A stretch of 64,000 bases of DNA from Agarivorans sp050870875. Its GTDB lineage: Bacteria > Pseudomonadota > Gammaproteobacteria > Enterobacterales > Celerinatantimonadaceae. Below, piece after piece: positions 53,950 through 61,996 of the stretch. Location: the NCBI RefSeq assembly GCF_050870875.2, contig NZ_CP194041.2, positions 4,402,001 through 4,466,000 on the forward strand, read 5' to 3'. Numbering within the stretch: position 1 is the stretch's first letter; each line of letters opens with the position of its first letter. The notes under the pieces are model-generated. The model did no database searches. It was not told the DNA's origin and saw only the letters and a list, made by a program, of their open reading frames with translations. The position numbers were made by a program, and so were the translations under genes.

Positions 53950-54435
53950 TTATAAACCCTCTGAGAGCAGTAGCTTTTTAAGTAAACCAGCGAGTTGTTG
54001 TTGCTCTTTTGGATCCAGCGGACTCAGCATTTTGTTCATATTGGCAACATGAGCGTTAAGTGCTTGGTCGAGCAAGACTTGGCCCTGTTCAGTGAGTCTC
54101 ACCTTGCAACTACGTCGATCCTGCTCACTGGCAATCCGCTGCACCAAGTTACGTTGCACCAGCTCTTCAATACGTTTGCTTACCGCACCAGACGAGATCA
54201 TCAGCGTTTGATAAAGCTGAGTCGGCGTCACGGCTTCGCCACTGCGGCGCATCGTTGCCATAATATCGAACTCAATATTGCTTAATCCATACTGGTTAAA
54301 TATCTGGTCTAGCTGGTGTCGCCACTGACAGTGAGTTCTACCTAAGCGTCCCACCACCCCCATGACCGAACAATCTAAATCAGGTCTCGCCACTCGCCAT
54401 TGAGCGAGGATCTTATCAACTTTGTCTTCCGGCAT
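53950..54435 (-). CDS. MarR-family transcriptional regulator
   Basis: 161 aa from ATG 54435 (MPEDKVDKILAQWRVARPDL, with AGAGAG upstream); the start at 54519 is too long. MarR winged helix with TPTQLYQTLMISSGAVSKRIEELVQRNLVQR. Divergent from the EamA transporter/flavin reductase operon and probably its regulator. Confidence 0.9.
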   Translation of the reverse strand: MPEDKVDKILAQWRVARPDLDCSVMGVVGRLGRTHCQWRHQLDQIFNQYGLSNIEFDIMATMRRSGEAVTPTQLYQTLMISSGAVSKRIEELVQRNLVQRIASEQDRRSCKVRLTEQGQVLLDQALNAHVANMNKMLSPLDPKEQQQLAGLLKKLLLSEGL

Positions 54436-54558
54436 ATTTATCTCTCTGGTAAAAATCTTTTGTAAAAGATACTTGATTAAATCAACGGCATCCATTACTT
54501 TTAAGAAAGTATCTTCCAAGGAAGATAATTAACCCTATTATTGCTATCGAGGTCCATC

Positions 54559-55464
54559 ATGAGCCCCAGTCAATCACTGAAGAATATTATTTTATCCGCC
54601 ATCGCACCCATTATTTGGGGCAGTACCTATATTGTGACCACAGAGTTACTTCCCCCGCACAGCCCACTGATTGCAGCCTCTCTGCGGGCTCTTCCCGCTG
54701 GCATTTTGTTAGTACTGTTTAGCCGAGCCTGGCCTAAGACGGGCTGGTGGTGGCGCATTGCCAGCCTCGGCTTGTTAAATATTGGTCTATTTTTCTATTG
54801 CCTATTTTTTGCCGCAACTTATTTACCCGGTGGTATGGCGGCTTTGGTGATGTCAATTCAGCCACTATTGGTGATTGGTTTAAGTTGCTTGCTATTAGGC
54901 AACCGGATCTCATCGGCGCAACTTTTTGCTTGCGGATTAGCCATTGGCGGGGTCGCACTACTCGTTCTCAATAACCAGGCTCAGCTTAATTTGGCTGGAA
55001 TTTTGGTGGCGACTCTTGGCACCATCAGCATGGCTTTAGGCGTGGTGATGACCAAGAAATGGGGGCGCCCCAGCGGTATGACCATGCTTGGATTCACTGG
55101 CTGGCAACTCTTATTTGGCGGTTTAATGTTATTCCCTATTGCGCTTTGGCAAGAAGGTTTTCCCAGCCAACTCTCGACGAACAATTATCTAGGCTATAGC
55201 TATCTAAGTTTATTCGGTGCCATGATCGCTTACTCACTTTGGTTTCGTGGGATTGAAAAACTGCCAACGGTAACGCTGTCATTTATCGGTTTTTTAAGTA
55301 GTGTATCGGCCTGTTTTCTAGGTTACTTACTGCTCGACCAAACGCTAAGCTGGCCACAGCTGGTTGGCGCATTCGCGATTTTGTTATCCATTGTATTGGC
55401 GACGCCTCGTGCACCTCGCCAAGCAAATCCTCTCAAGTTTCAATCTCAAATATGTAAGGAGTAA
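54559..55464 (+). CDS. EamA/DMT-family transporter
   Basis: About 301 aa, ten helices in two EamA repeats (APIIWGSTYIVTTELLPPH; later GWQLLFGGLMLFPIALW). Drug/metabolite transporter, probably exporting a small metabolite. Start ATG 54559 (MSPSQSL). Two base pairs separate its stop from the flavin reductase gene. Confidence 0.92.
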   Translation: MSPSQSLKNIILSAIAPIIWGSTYIVTTELLPPHSPLIAASLRALPAGILLVLFSRAWPKTGWWWRIASLGLLNIGLFFYCLFFAATYLPGGMAALVMSIQPLLVIGLSCLLLGNRISSAQLFACGLAIGGVALLVLNNQAQLNLAGILVATLGTISMALGVVMTKKWGRPSGMTMLGFTGWQLLFGGLMLFPIALWQEGFPSQLSTNNYLGYSYLSLFGAMIAYSLWFRGIEKLPTVTLSFIGFLSSVSACFLGYLLLDQTLSWPQLVGAFAILLSIVLATPRAPRQANPLKFQSQICKE

Positions 55465-55466
55465 CA

Positions 55467-56060
55467 ATGAAAATTTGTATTATTTCTGGTAGCCAACGTG
55501 CTAACTCATACAGTTTAAAGGTGGCTAATTACCTGGAAAAACTAAGCCTCAGTCATTTTGAACAGGCCAGTGTTTTCGATTTACATCAGCTCAACTTGCC
55601 GTTTTGGAATGAAGGCTTTTGGAGTGGTAGTGAAGAATGGCAAGCTTGGCGACCCATTGCCGAATCCCTGAAACAGGCCGATGCTTTTATTTTCATCACG
55701 CCAGAGTGGCATGGCATGGCAACGCCCGCACTCAAGAATTTTTTACTATTATGTAGCGACCAAGAGCTAGCCCATAAACCTGCACTGCTCGCCAGTGTAT
55801 CGGCCAGTATCAATGGTGTTTACCCAATTAGTGAACTTCGCATGACCGGTAACAAAAATAATCATGTTTGCTTTTTGCCGGACCAGCTAATATTTCGCAA
55901 CTGCGAAACGCTATTTAAGTCTGATTTATGTTGCGAAGATGCTCAGTTGCACCAGCGTAGCCAATATAGCATGCAACTACTTGCGGCATACGCCCAAGCG
56001 CTCGCTCCGGTGCATCGAGAGATGCTAGAGCTTGGTGAAACATTTCGTTATGGGATGTAG
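55467..56060 (+). CDS. NADPH-dependent FMN reductase family protein
   Basis: 197 aa flavodoxin fold. FMN-phosphate loop ISGSQRANSYSLKVANYL and the second motif FITPEWHGMATPALKNFL. Oxidoreductase acting on quinones, azo compounds or chromate in relatives. Likely cotranscribed with the EamA exporter under the divergent MarR protein: a xenobiotic response unit. Confidence 0.9.
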   Translation: MKICIISGSQRANSYSLKVANYLEKLSLSHFEQASVFDLHQLNLPFWNEGFWSGSEEWQAWRPIAESLKQADAFIFITPEWHGMATPALKNFLLLCSDQELAHKPALLASVSASINGVYPISELRMTGNKNNHVCFLPDQLIFRNCETLFKSDLCCEDAQLHQRSQYSMQLLAAYAQALAPVHREMLELGETFRYGM

Positions 56061-56444
56061 TGAATGAATCACCTCGCGACCATGCCTTACTTTGAGTGCC
56101 GTTTTTGCAGCGTTTTGTTCATATCTGATTAAACACCGAACAGTCCTGTTTATCTTACTTGGTCAACCAAACCATTCATGGTATCGATAAACAGGCTCGC
56201 CTCACTGATACCTTCTCACCCTCCACCAGCACTGGCTTTACCAGCTTACCCGTCCCCTTTGGCTGCTCAAGTAAGCAGAACCATGATTTAGCGATCTCAC
56301 TTTTAATGATTTTAATCACTTATTAAAGCGGTGTATGGTGAGATGGCAAAACCATATGCTGATGCGCCAAACAACATGGCCACAGAAAATAGAATGGCTC
56401 AATCGACACGCAAAACAACATCACTCAAAGAAGAAAGTACCGCG
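56061..56444. other. Intergenic stretch, possible remnant on the minus strand
   Basis: A 47-codon minus-strand frame (56176-56319, containing EQPKGTGKLVKPVLVEGEKV) looks protein-like but is not recognised. The LysR regulator promoter should lie in the right part. Confidence 0.35.
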
Positions 56445-57395
56445 ATGAAACAACTAAACCCTAGAGCACTTGAATTTTTAAATGCAATCGAGCGCTACGG
56501 TTCGCTGCGAAAGGCAGCTGTCAAACTCAATGTTGATCCGTCGGCGATTAGCCGAGCACTCAGCCAACAAGAAGAGAAACTCGGTGTCAGTATTTGGGAT
56601 CGTGCCAATAACAACAATTTAATTACCCCTTCTGGCCAAGAGCTACTGCACTACTTTAGAAGAATGCAAGCCAGCGAGGCCGTCACTATCTCCAAAATTC
56701 ATGACTTACTCGGCTTACGCGCTGGCGAGGTAAGGCTCGCCATTGGCGAAGGTTTTATCACCGACCTCATATCAACCTCACTGCAAAGCTTTCTCAATCA
56801 ATATCCAGGAATTCAACTGAGCGTGCAAATGGCTGGTGCCAAGGAAGCCATTCAACTGCTAGAAGACGACCAAATCGACTTTGCGGTTACTTATGCCTCG
56901 GTGAATCAACCCAGCTTTTTATGCCATATCGAAACAATTCACCCCTTAGATATTATTGCCCCAATCCACCACCCTTTAAGTCAACTCAAACGCAAAATTG
57001 ACATTCGTGAAGTGGTCAACTTTCCCCTAGCCCTAATCGATCAATCTACAGGCATGGGTCGCTTAGTGAATATTGCTGAAGAGACTGGCGGGATTTCTCT
57101 AGTGCCTCGTTTACGAACTAACTCGGTCGCGGTGTTAAAAAACTTTGTCTCTTCTGGGGCAGGGATCACTTTTATGCCTCGCTTAACCGTTCAATCAGAA
57201 GTCAACGAGGGCACTATTGCGGTTGTCGAGACCAATCACGATATTTTGTCACAAGCCAAAGCACGGGTACTCAGTAAAAAAGAGCGTGAGCTTACCTTAC
57301 CGGCAAAAGCCTTGCTCACCCATTTACAAAACTCAACTCAGTTTCTTAATCACGATGCGCCGCAAGATATGTTGAGTTTTTTGCAACACGAATGA
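56445..57395 (+). CDS. LysR-family transcriptional regulator of the TRAP/dipeptidase operon
   Basis: 316 aa from ATG 56445 (MKQLNPRALEFLNAIERYGS); the start at 56331 is too long. LysR helix-turn-helix (SLRKAAVKLNVDPSAISRALSQQEEKLG) and a periplasmic-binding-like effector domain (GEVRLAIGEGFITDL; DFAVTYASV). Same strand as and 74 bp upstream of the TRAP genes, so it probably senses their substrate. The DNA-binding signature is closer to small LysR variants than to typical ones. Confidence 0.88.
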   Translation: MKQLNPRALEFLNAIERYGSLRKAAVKLNVDPSAISRALSQQEEKLGVSIWDRANNNNLITPSGQELLHYFRRMQASEAVTISKIHDLLGLRAGEVRLAIGEGFITDLISTSLQSFLNQYPGIQLSVQMAGAKEAIQLLEDDQIDFAVTYASVNQPSFLCHIETIHPLDIIAPIHHPLSQLKRKIDIREVVNFPLALIDQSTGMGRLVNIAEETGGISLVPRLRTNSVAVLKNFVSSGAGITFMPRLTVQSEVNEGTIAVVETNHDILSQAKARVLSKKERELTLPAKALLTHLQNSTQFLNHDAPQDMLSFLQHE

Positions 57396-57469
57396 TATTG
57401 ATTGATCAACAACACAACATATAAGGTGCTTATACACCCATAAATTGCAATATGAAAAAAGGAATCGAC

Positions 57470-58495
57470 ATGTTTAGCAGTTTAACTACTCCGGTAACAA
57501 AGCGTTTGTGGTCAGCCAGTGCCGCGTTAGGTATTAGTCTTCTATTCAGCAGCGTACTGTCTGCTCAAACCATTAATTTAAGCTATAACGGTGCGCCCGA
57601 TGCAGACAAAAATGCAGTACACCTATTTGCGAGTAACTTAAAACAAATTCTCGCAGACAAAACCCAGGGAGAACTTCAATTAAAGCTTTATCCCAATAGT
57701 ATGCTCGGCGAAGAAGAAGAACGCATGGAACAGGTGATGAATACCCCCAGCCTGAACATTGCTTCTTTTGGCGGGATCTCACCTCAGTTCCCTGAAATCT
57801 TTGTCAGCGCCATCCCTTTTATGTTTGGCACTTTCGAGCAGGCTCATCAGTTTTTTGATCAAGGTGAATACTGGAAAAGCGCCCAACAAGAATTTTACAA
57901 GCGCACCAATACTCACCTGTTAGCCGTCGTTGAAGAAGGAGGGTTCTTAGCCTTTACCAACAATAAACGTCCAATCCACTCTCCTGCTGATTTCAAAGGC
58001 TTACGCTTCCGAGCCATGGACAAAAGCCAGGTCGCATTATACGAATCATTTGGCGCTTCTGGCACACCGATCCCATGGACCGAAGTCTATATGGGCTTAC
58101 GTACCGGCGTTGCCGATGGTCAAATGAACCCACCAATGTATATCATTTTGGGGAGTCTGTTCGAAGTACAACAGTACTTAACACTGGCCAACATTCAATA
58201 CTCCGATCAGTTCTTAGTGGCCAACGATGCACTACTCAAAAGCCTTAGCCCTAAGCAACGTAAAGCTTTAGAAGAAGCGGTAAACCAAGCCAATGGCATG
58301 AACCGCGAAGCTGTTGAATCACAAGTCGAACAGCGAATTCAATTCTTGGCAGATAAGGGGATGCAAGTCTATCGTCCTAGCGCACAAGAACTGGCCGCAT
58401 TTAAAGAAATTGGTCAGCCCTCTTATTTAGCTTGGCTTAAAGAACAAAACATCGATACAAAATGGATCGATATGGCCCTAAAAGACGCCCAATAA
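57470..58495 (+). CDS. TRAP transporter solute-binding protein (DctP-type)
   Basis: About 341 aa. Start ATG 57470 (MFSSLTTPVTKRLWSASAAL) with AAAAGGA 7 bp upstream. Sec signal peptide ending LSAQ. DctP hallmarks: GELQLKLYPNSMLGEEEERME, KGLRFRAMDKSQVALYESF, the ligand-clamping Arg region and PMYIILGSLFEVQQYL. Binds the substrate in the periplasm for the DctQM permease. The TRAP substrates known are mostly organic acids; the VanX neighbour suggests a dipeptide or D-amino acid derivative. Confidence 0.93.
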   Translation: MFSSLTTPVTKRLWSASAALGISLLFSSVLSAQTINLSYNGAPDADKNAVHLFASNLKQILADKTQGELQLKLYPNSMLGEEEERMEQVMNTPSLNIASFGGISPQFPEIFVSAIPFMFGTFEQAHQFFDQGEYWKSAQQEFYKRTNTHLLAVVEEGGFLAFTNNKRPIHSPADFKGLRFRAMDKSQVALYESFGASGTPIPWTEVYMGLRTGVADGQMNPPMYIILGSLFEVQQYLTLANIQYSDQFLVANDALLKSLSPKQRKALEEAVNQANGMNREAVESQVEQRIQFLADKGMQVYRPSAQELAAFKEIGQPSYLAWLKEQNIDTKWIDMALKDAQ

Positions 58496-58517
58496 GGTCT
58501 CCCTTCCCCAGTAGATG

Positions 58518-58535
58518 AGACGCCTTAGGGCGTCT
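58518..58535 (+). promoter_or_regulatory. Intercistronic hairpin between dctP and dctQ
   Basis: Perfect 7-bp stem AGACGCC / GGCGTCT with a TTAG loop, 22 bp after the binding-protein stop and 15 bp before dctQ. Such hairpins usually stabilise the abundant binding-protein message and lower expression of the permease genes. Confidence 0.65.
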
Positions 58536-58550
58536 ATATCGGATATAAAT

Positions 58551-59024
58551 ATGAAACACGCTATTCTTGAACGCTTCGCCAACTTGATGTTAGCCATTGC
58601 GGTCATCGCTTTTAGTTTAAATTTACTCACATTATTCTACGGCGTTTGTGCACGTTACCTGCTAAATAGTGCGCCAATATGGACCGATGAATTTTCACGG
58701 TTTGTCATTATAGCAACGGTTATGCTGGCTGCAGGAGCAGTGTACTTAAGAGATGAACACATGCGAGTCTCCATCATTGAGCGCTATCTTCCCGTAAAAT
58801 TAAATCGAGTTTTGCATTGGTATCGGTGGTTACTGATATTGACGATTGCAGGCTTTTTTAGCTACACCAGCGCCCACTATGCCATCTCTCTATCTCGTTT
58901 TCATACGATGGGCCTAGGCATTAGCAAGACGATTCCTTCGTTAAGCCTTCCAATTGGTTTTGCCGTACTTTTTGTTTTGGTGCTACTTCGTGGCCCCTAC
59001 CCAAATAAAGGAGCGCTCTCGTGA
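58551..59024 (+). CDS. TRAP transporter small permease (DctQ-type)
   Basis: About 157 aa from ATG 58551, four helices. GVCARYLLNSAPIWTDEFSRFVIIATVMLAAG and AVYLRDEHMRVSII are the DctQ signature (motif with TDE and RDxxHxRV). Stop overlaps the start of dctM. Middle gene of the TRAP operon. Confidence 0.92.
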   Translation: MKHAILERFANLMLAIAVIAFSLNLLTLFYGVCARYLLNSAPIWTDEFSRFVIIATVMLAAGAVYLRDEHMRVSIIERYLPVKLNRVLHWYRWLLILTIAGFFSYTSAHYAISLSRFHTMGLGISKTIPSLSLPIGFAVLFVLVLLRGPYPNKGALS

Positions 59025-60301
59025 TGCTCGTGGCCATGTTATTGGTTTTTTTGATCCACGTATTACTGGGTCTGCCGCTGTTCATTAGTCTGATATTGAC
59101 GGCGATTACTGGCTTTTACTTTGTTGACCTGAGTTTATTGCCACGCATGCTACCCCAACAATTTTTTAGCGGTATTAATGTGTTCTCCTTAATGGCGATC
59201 CCCTTATTTATTCTCGCGGGTAATTTAATGAATGCCGCAGGTCTGACGCCGAAGTTGATGGATTTTGCTAAATCTTTAGTCGGCCATTTACGGGGCGGTT
59301 TAGGCTATGTAAATGTGGTCTCTAGCATTTTCTTTGCAGGCGTCAATGGCTCGGCCGTAGCAGATACCTCTGCCCTCGGGTCACTGTTAGTCCCCGCAAT
59401 GAAAAAAGACGGCTACTCAACCGCTTATGCTGCAGGTTTAACTGCCGGTAGCTCCTTAATCGGACCGATCATTCCCCCTAGTATCTTTATGATCCTTTAT
59501 TCATCGGTGACCAATACCTCGGTGGGGGATTTATTCTTGGCTGGGGTGATTCCAGGCATTTTATTGGGATGTGCGTTTTTGGTAATTAATTATTTTTACG
59601 CCAAAAAAGCCAATTTAAGTATTTCATCGCAGCGCCCTTCGGTGAGCCGAGTGCTTAAAGCCTTAGTTGCTGCAGGCCCAGCCCTCATTGCCCCACTGAT
59701 CATAGTAGCCAGCATTGTATTTGGCTTTGTCACCCCGACCGAATCTGGGGTCTTGATTGTGGTTTATGCCCTGCTAATCGGCCTGATCAGCCGACAACTC
59801 ACGATCAGCGGGGCGATGCTGGCCTTAAAAGAGACCGTGATATTAAGCTGCGCTATTTTCATCATCATTGGCGCATCATCGGTGGTTAGCTGGTTACTCG
59901 CCTATGCGCAGGTTCCCAATCAATTTGCCAGCGCATTACAACCCTTTGCTGAAAACCCGACATTGGTACTATTGCTGATTAGCTTAATCACGTTTATCAC
60001 GGGAATGTTAATGGAAGAAGTTTCGGCATTAATGCTACTGACGCCTGTATTTACTCCCATCGCACTACAAGCTGGGGTTGACCCGATCCACTTGGGGATC
60101 ATCATTACCATGAATATTACAATTGCTTTAATCACCCCCCCCATGGGTGCTTGCGTTTATGTTGCAGCAGCCGTCAGCAAATTAGATTTACATGAAATGT
60201 TTAAATCCATTTGGCCCTTCGTGTTAATTGCGCTAATGGTGTTATTGCTGTTAATTTTCATTCCGTCGCTAACTCTTTTCCTTCCCAGTTTATTTAAGTA
60301 A
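59021..60301 (+). CDS. TRAP transporter large permease (DctM-type)
   Basis: 426 aa, about 12 helices. SIFFAGVNGSAVADTSALGSLLVPAMKKDGY, then AAGLTAGSSLIGPIIPPSIFMILYS, and the late MLMEEVSALMLLTPVF are the DctM family motifs. Transports substrate with sodium. Four base pairs from the dipeptidase gene. Confidence 0.94.
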   Translation: MMLVAMLLVFLIHVLLGLPLFISLILTAITGFYFVDLSLLPRMLPQQFFSGINVFSLMAIPLFILAGNLMNAAGLTPKLMDFAKSLVGHLRGGLGYVNVVSSIFFAGVNGSAVADTSALGSLLVPAMKKDGYSTAYAAGLTAGSSLIGPIIPPSIFMILYSSVTNTSVGDLFLAGVIPGILLGCAFLVINYFYAKKANLSISSQRPSVSRVLKALVAAGPALIAPLIIVASIVFGFVTPTESGVLIVVYALLIGLISRQLTISGAMLALKETVILSCAIFIIIGASSVVSWLLAYAQVPNQFASALQPFAENPTLVLLLISLITFITGMLMEEVSALMLLTPVFTPIALQAGVDPIHLGIIITMNITIALITPPMGACVYVAAAVSKLDLHEMFKSIWPFVLIALMVLLLLIFIPSLTLFLPSLFK

Positions 60302-60305
60302 TCTC

Positions 60306-61052
60306 ATGAATCATTTCGTTACCAGAACTATTCCAGAGCAAGCGCTACCGGATTGGAAAGCGCTCCAAGAAATCCAAATTTGTGACAATAACGAGCCACT
60401 CGAGCCAATGAGTTTGTCTTCATCGATCAAGGTTTATCCGGCCTATCATAAAATGCAAATTCGCCATGCAATTTCAGAGTGTTTTGTTCGCAGTTCAGTC
60501 TTCGAACGTCTGATAGAAGCTGAGAAATTACTCCCAACTGGTATTCATTTGGTGATATTAGATGCTTGGCGTCCATTTCCAGTTCAACAATACTTATTTG
60601 ATACGCTAATGAACTTGATGGAGCATGCGAATCCCGAACTCAGTCCGCAACAATGCAATGATAAAGCGAGAAATCTAGTATCGCCCCCCAGCACCGATCC
60701 CAAGGCTCCAAGTCCGCATCTAACAGGCGGATCGGTAGATGTGACCTTGTGTGACCAACATGGTCGTTTATTAAACATGGGAACTCTGTTCGACGAAGCC
60801 AGTGACGACTCATGGACCGCTGCACTCGAACGGCCAGCTTTAAGTAAAGCGCTACAGTTGGCACAGCAAAACCGACGTTTACTTTACCACGCGATGACTA
60901 ACGCTGGTTTTAGCAATTTAGCCAGTGAGTGGTGGCATTATGACTATGGAAACCAGTTGTGGGCTCTAGCCACACAGCAAAGTTGTGCCTTTTTTGGAGC
61001 CACTCGACCCAGTGGTATCGAGCGGCTCTGGCAGCAACAACTACAACGATAA
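60306..61052 (+). CDS. VanX/DdpX-family D-alanyl-D-alanine dipeptidase
   Basis: 248 aa, cytoplasmic (no signal peptide). Zinc ligands His138 and Asp145 lie in SPHLTGGSVDVTL and His211 in EWWHYDYG with the catalytic Glu208. Arg89 in DAWRP corresponds to the substrate-binding Arg of VanX. All catalytic residues are present, so it is likely active on D-Ala-D-Ala or a related dipeptide. It is the last gene of the TRAP operon (4 bp after dctM). E. coli ddpX sits with an ABC dipeptide transporter; here a TRAP transporter takes that place. No vanA/vanH-like ligase genes are present, so glycopeptide resistance is unlikely. Confidence 0.88.
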   Translation: MNHFVTRTIPEQALPDWKALQEIQICDNNEPLEPMSLSSSIKVYPAYHKMQIRHAISECFVRSSVFERLIEAEKLLPTGIHLVILDAWRPFPVQQYLFDTLMNLMEHANPELSPQQCNDKARNLVSPPSTDPKAPSPHLTGGSVDVTLCDQHGRLLNMGTLFDEASDDSWTAALERPALSKALQLAQQNRRLLYHAMTNAGFSNLASEWWHYDYGNQLWALATQQSCAFFGATRPSGIERLWQQQLQR

Positions 61053-61066
61053 ATCGATTTTAATCC

Positions 61067-61774
61067 CTATGCTGCGATGCCCTGCTTGCAACAGAACGCA
61101 TCGCTTAACTTTAAGGGTCGCTGACGACGAAGCCGATAAAACATGCCTCCGACAAGCATAAATAATAGCAGGCTGGCGGGCTCATCCACCGTGGTGGCGG
61201 CAGCCACAATTAATACCGGATTGATATCGATCCAATAATAATCATTTTCATTTTGCACCAAAGGGCTTAAGAAAATAGTTGTGATTTCTGCTGGGGTTAA
61301 TAAGGTAGAGCGATTCAAGCTTGGATTCATGAGGTAATTACCCGAAAGATGAGGTAAACCTAGGTTATGCCCTAATTCGTGCGCCAGCAGCTCGGCGCCA
61401 CTCCAACCCGCAGCAAATGTAGATTCAACCACAAAGTCATTGCCTCGGTATTCACCGCAGCCAACGATACTTGCCGAGGTGAAACTGCCACAGGCGCTAA
61501 TCGTATCAATGAAATAGAAGTTCACCACATTGGCGGGGCCTTGGTGCAAACTAAATAACTGGTTCACTTCGCTACTAGCCGTGATATCCAAAAACTCAGG
61601 ATACACCAGCTCGGTGGCAGTACCGATACGAATATCGATGATTTTGCTACCAAAATTGGCTTGCGAATAGATGGCATCTAACTGCGCCTCTTTCGTCGTA
61701 ATAAAGGCCGCATGCACCATATTTGGCAAGACAGCGAGAAAAAAAACAGCAATGATTCTAAGGGAAACGCTCAT
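61067..61774 (-). CDS. Zinc metalloprotease with PEP-CTERM-type sorting signal
   Basis: About 235 aa from ATG 61774 (MSVSLRIIAVFFLAVLPNM, AAAGGA-type ribosome binding site), with a signal peptide. The catalytic motif HELGHNLGLPH is that of metzincins (M10/M12-type), and NPSLNR downstream may contain the Met-turn. The C-terminus VDEPASLLLFMLVGGMFYRLRRQRPLK is a PEP-CTERM-like signal with EPAS in place of PEP. The start at 61984 is too long. Needs an exosortase not seen in this window. Convergent with vanX and divergent from plsB. Confidence 0.84.
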   Translation of the reverse strand: MSVSLRIIAVFFLAVLPNMVHAAFITTKEAQLDAIYSQANFGSKIIDIRIGTATELVYPEFLDITASSEVNQLFSLHQGPANVVNFYFIDTISACGSFTSASIVGCGEYRGNDFVVESTFAAGWSGAELLAHELGHNLGLPHLSGNYLMNPSLNRSTLLTPAEITTIFLSPLVQNENDYYWIDINPVLIVAAATTVDEPASLLLFMLVGGMFYRLRRQRPLKLSDAFCCKQGIAA

Positions 61775-61996
61775 GACAATCCTTTGACTGATATATCGAG
61801 TTAATAAAATGTTAACAGCATTACACATAATAGTGCTGCTGACCGCATTAAGCCAATCATACGGAGCTTTTAAACAAAGCTCTAGCGCACAAAACACTTG
61901 ACTTAGGTCAACAGATTTCACAGCTAGTTGCAGCCAAGTTTTAAGAAGTCTGCTACCCTGCAAGGTGTATCCATTCACCAACATAAGTTCTTTTAA

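Noticed and set aside
56176..56319. 47-codon minus-strand ORF with a protein-like stretch (EQPKGTGKLVKP)
   Set aside because: Too short, GTG start without a ribosome binding site, family not recognised; at most a remnant.
60306..61052. Vancomycin-type resistance cluster
   Set aside because: Only the VanX-type dipeptidase is present; no VanA-type ligase, VanH dehydrogenase or VanRS pair. Context is a transporter operon.
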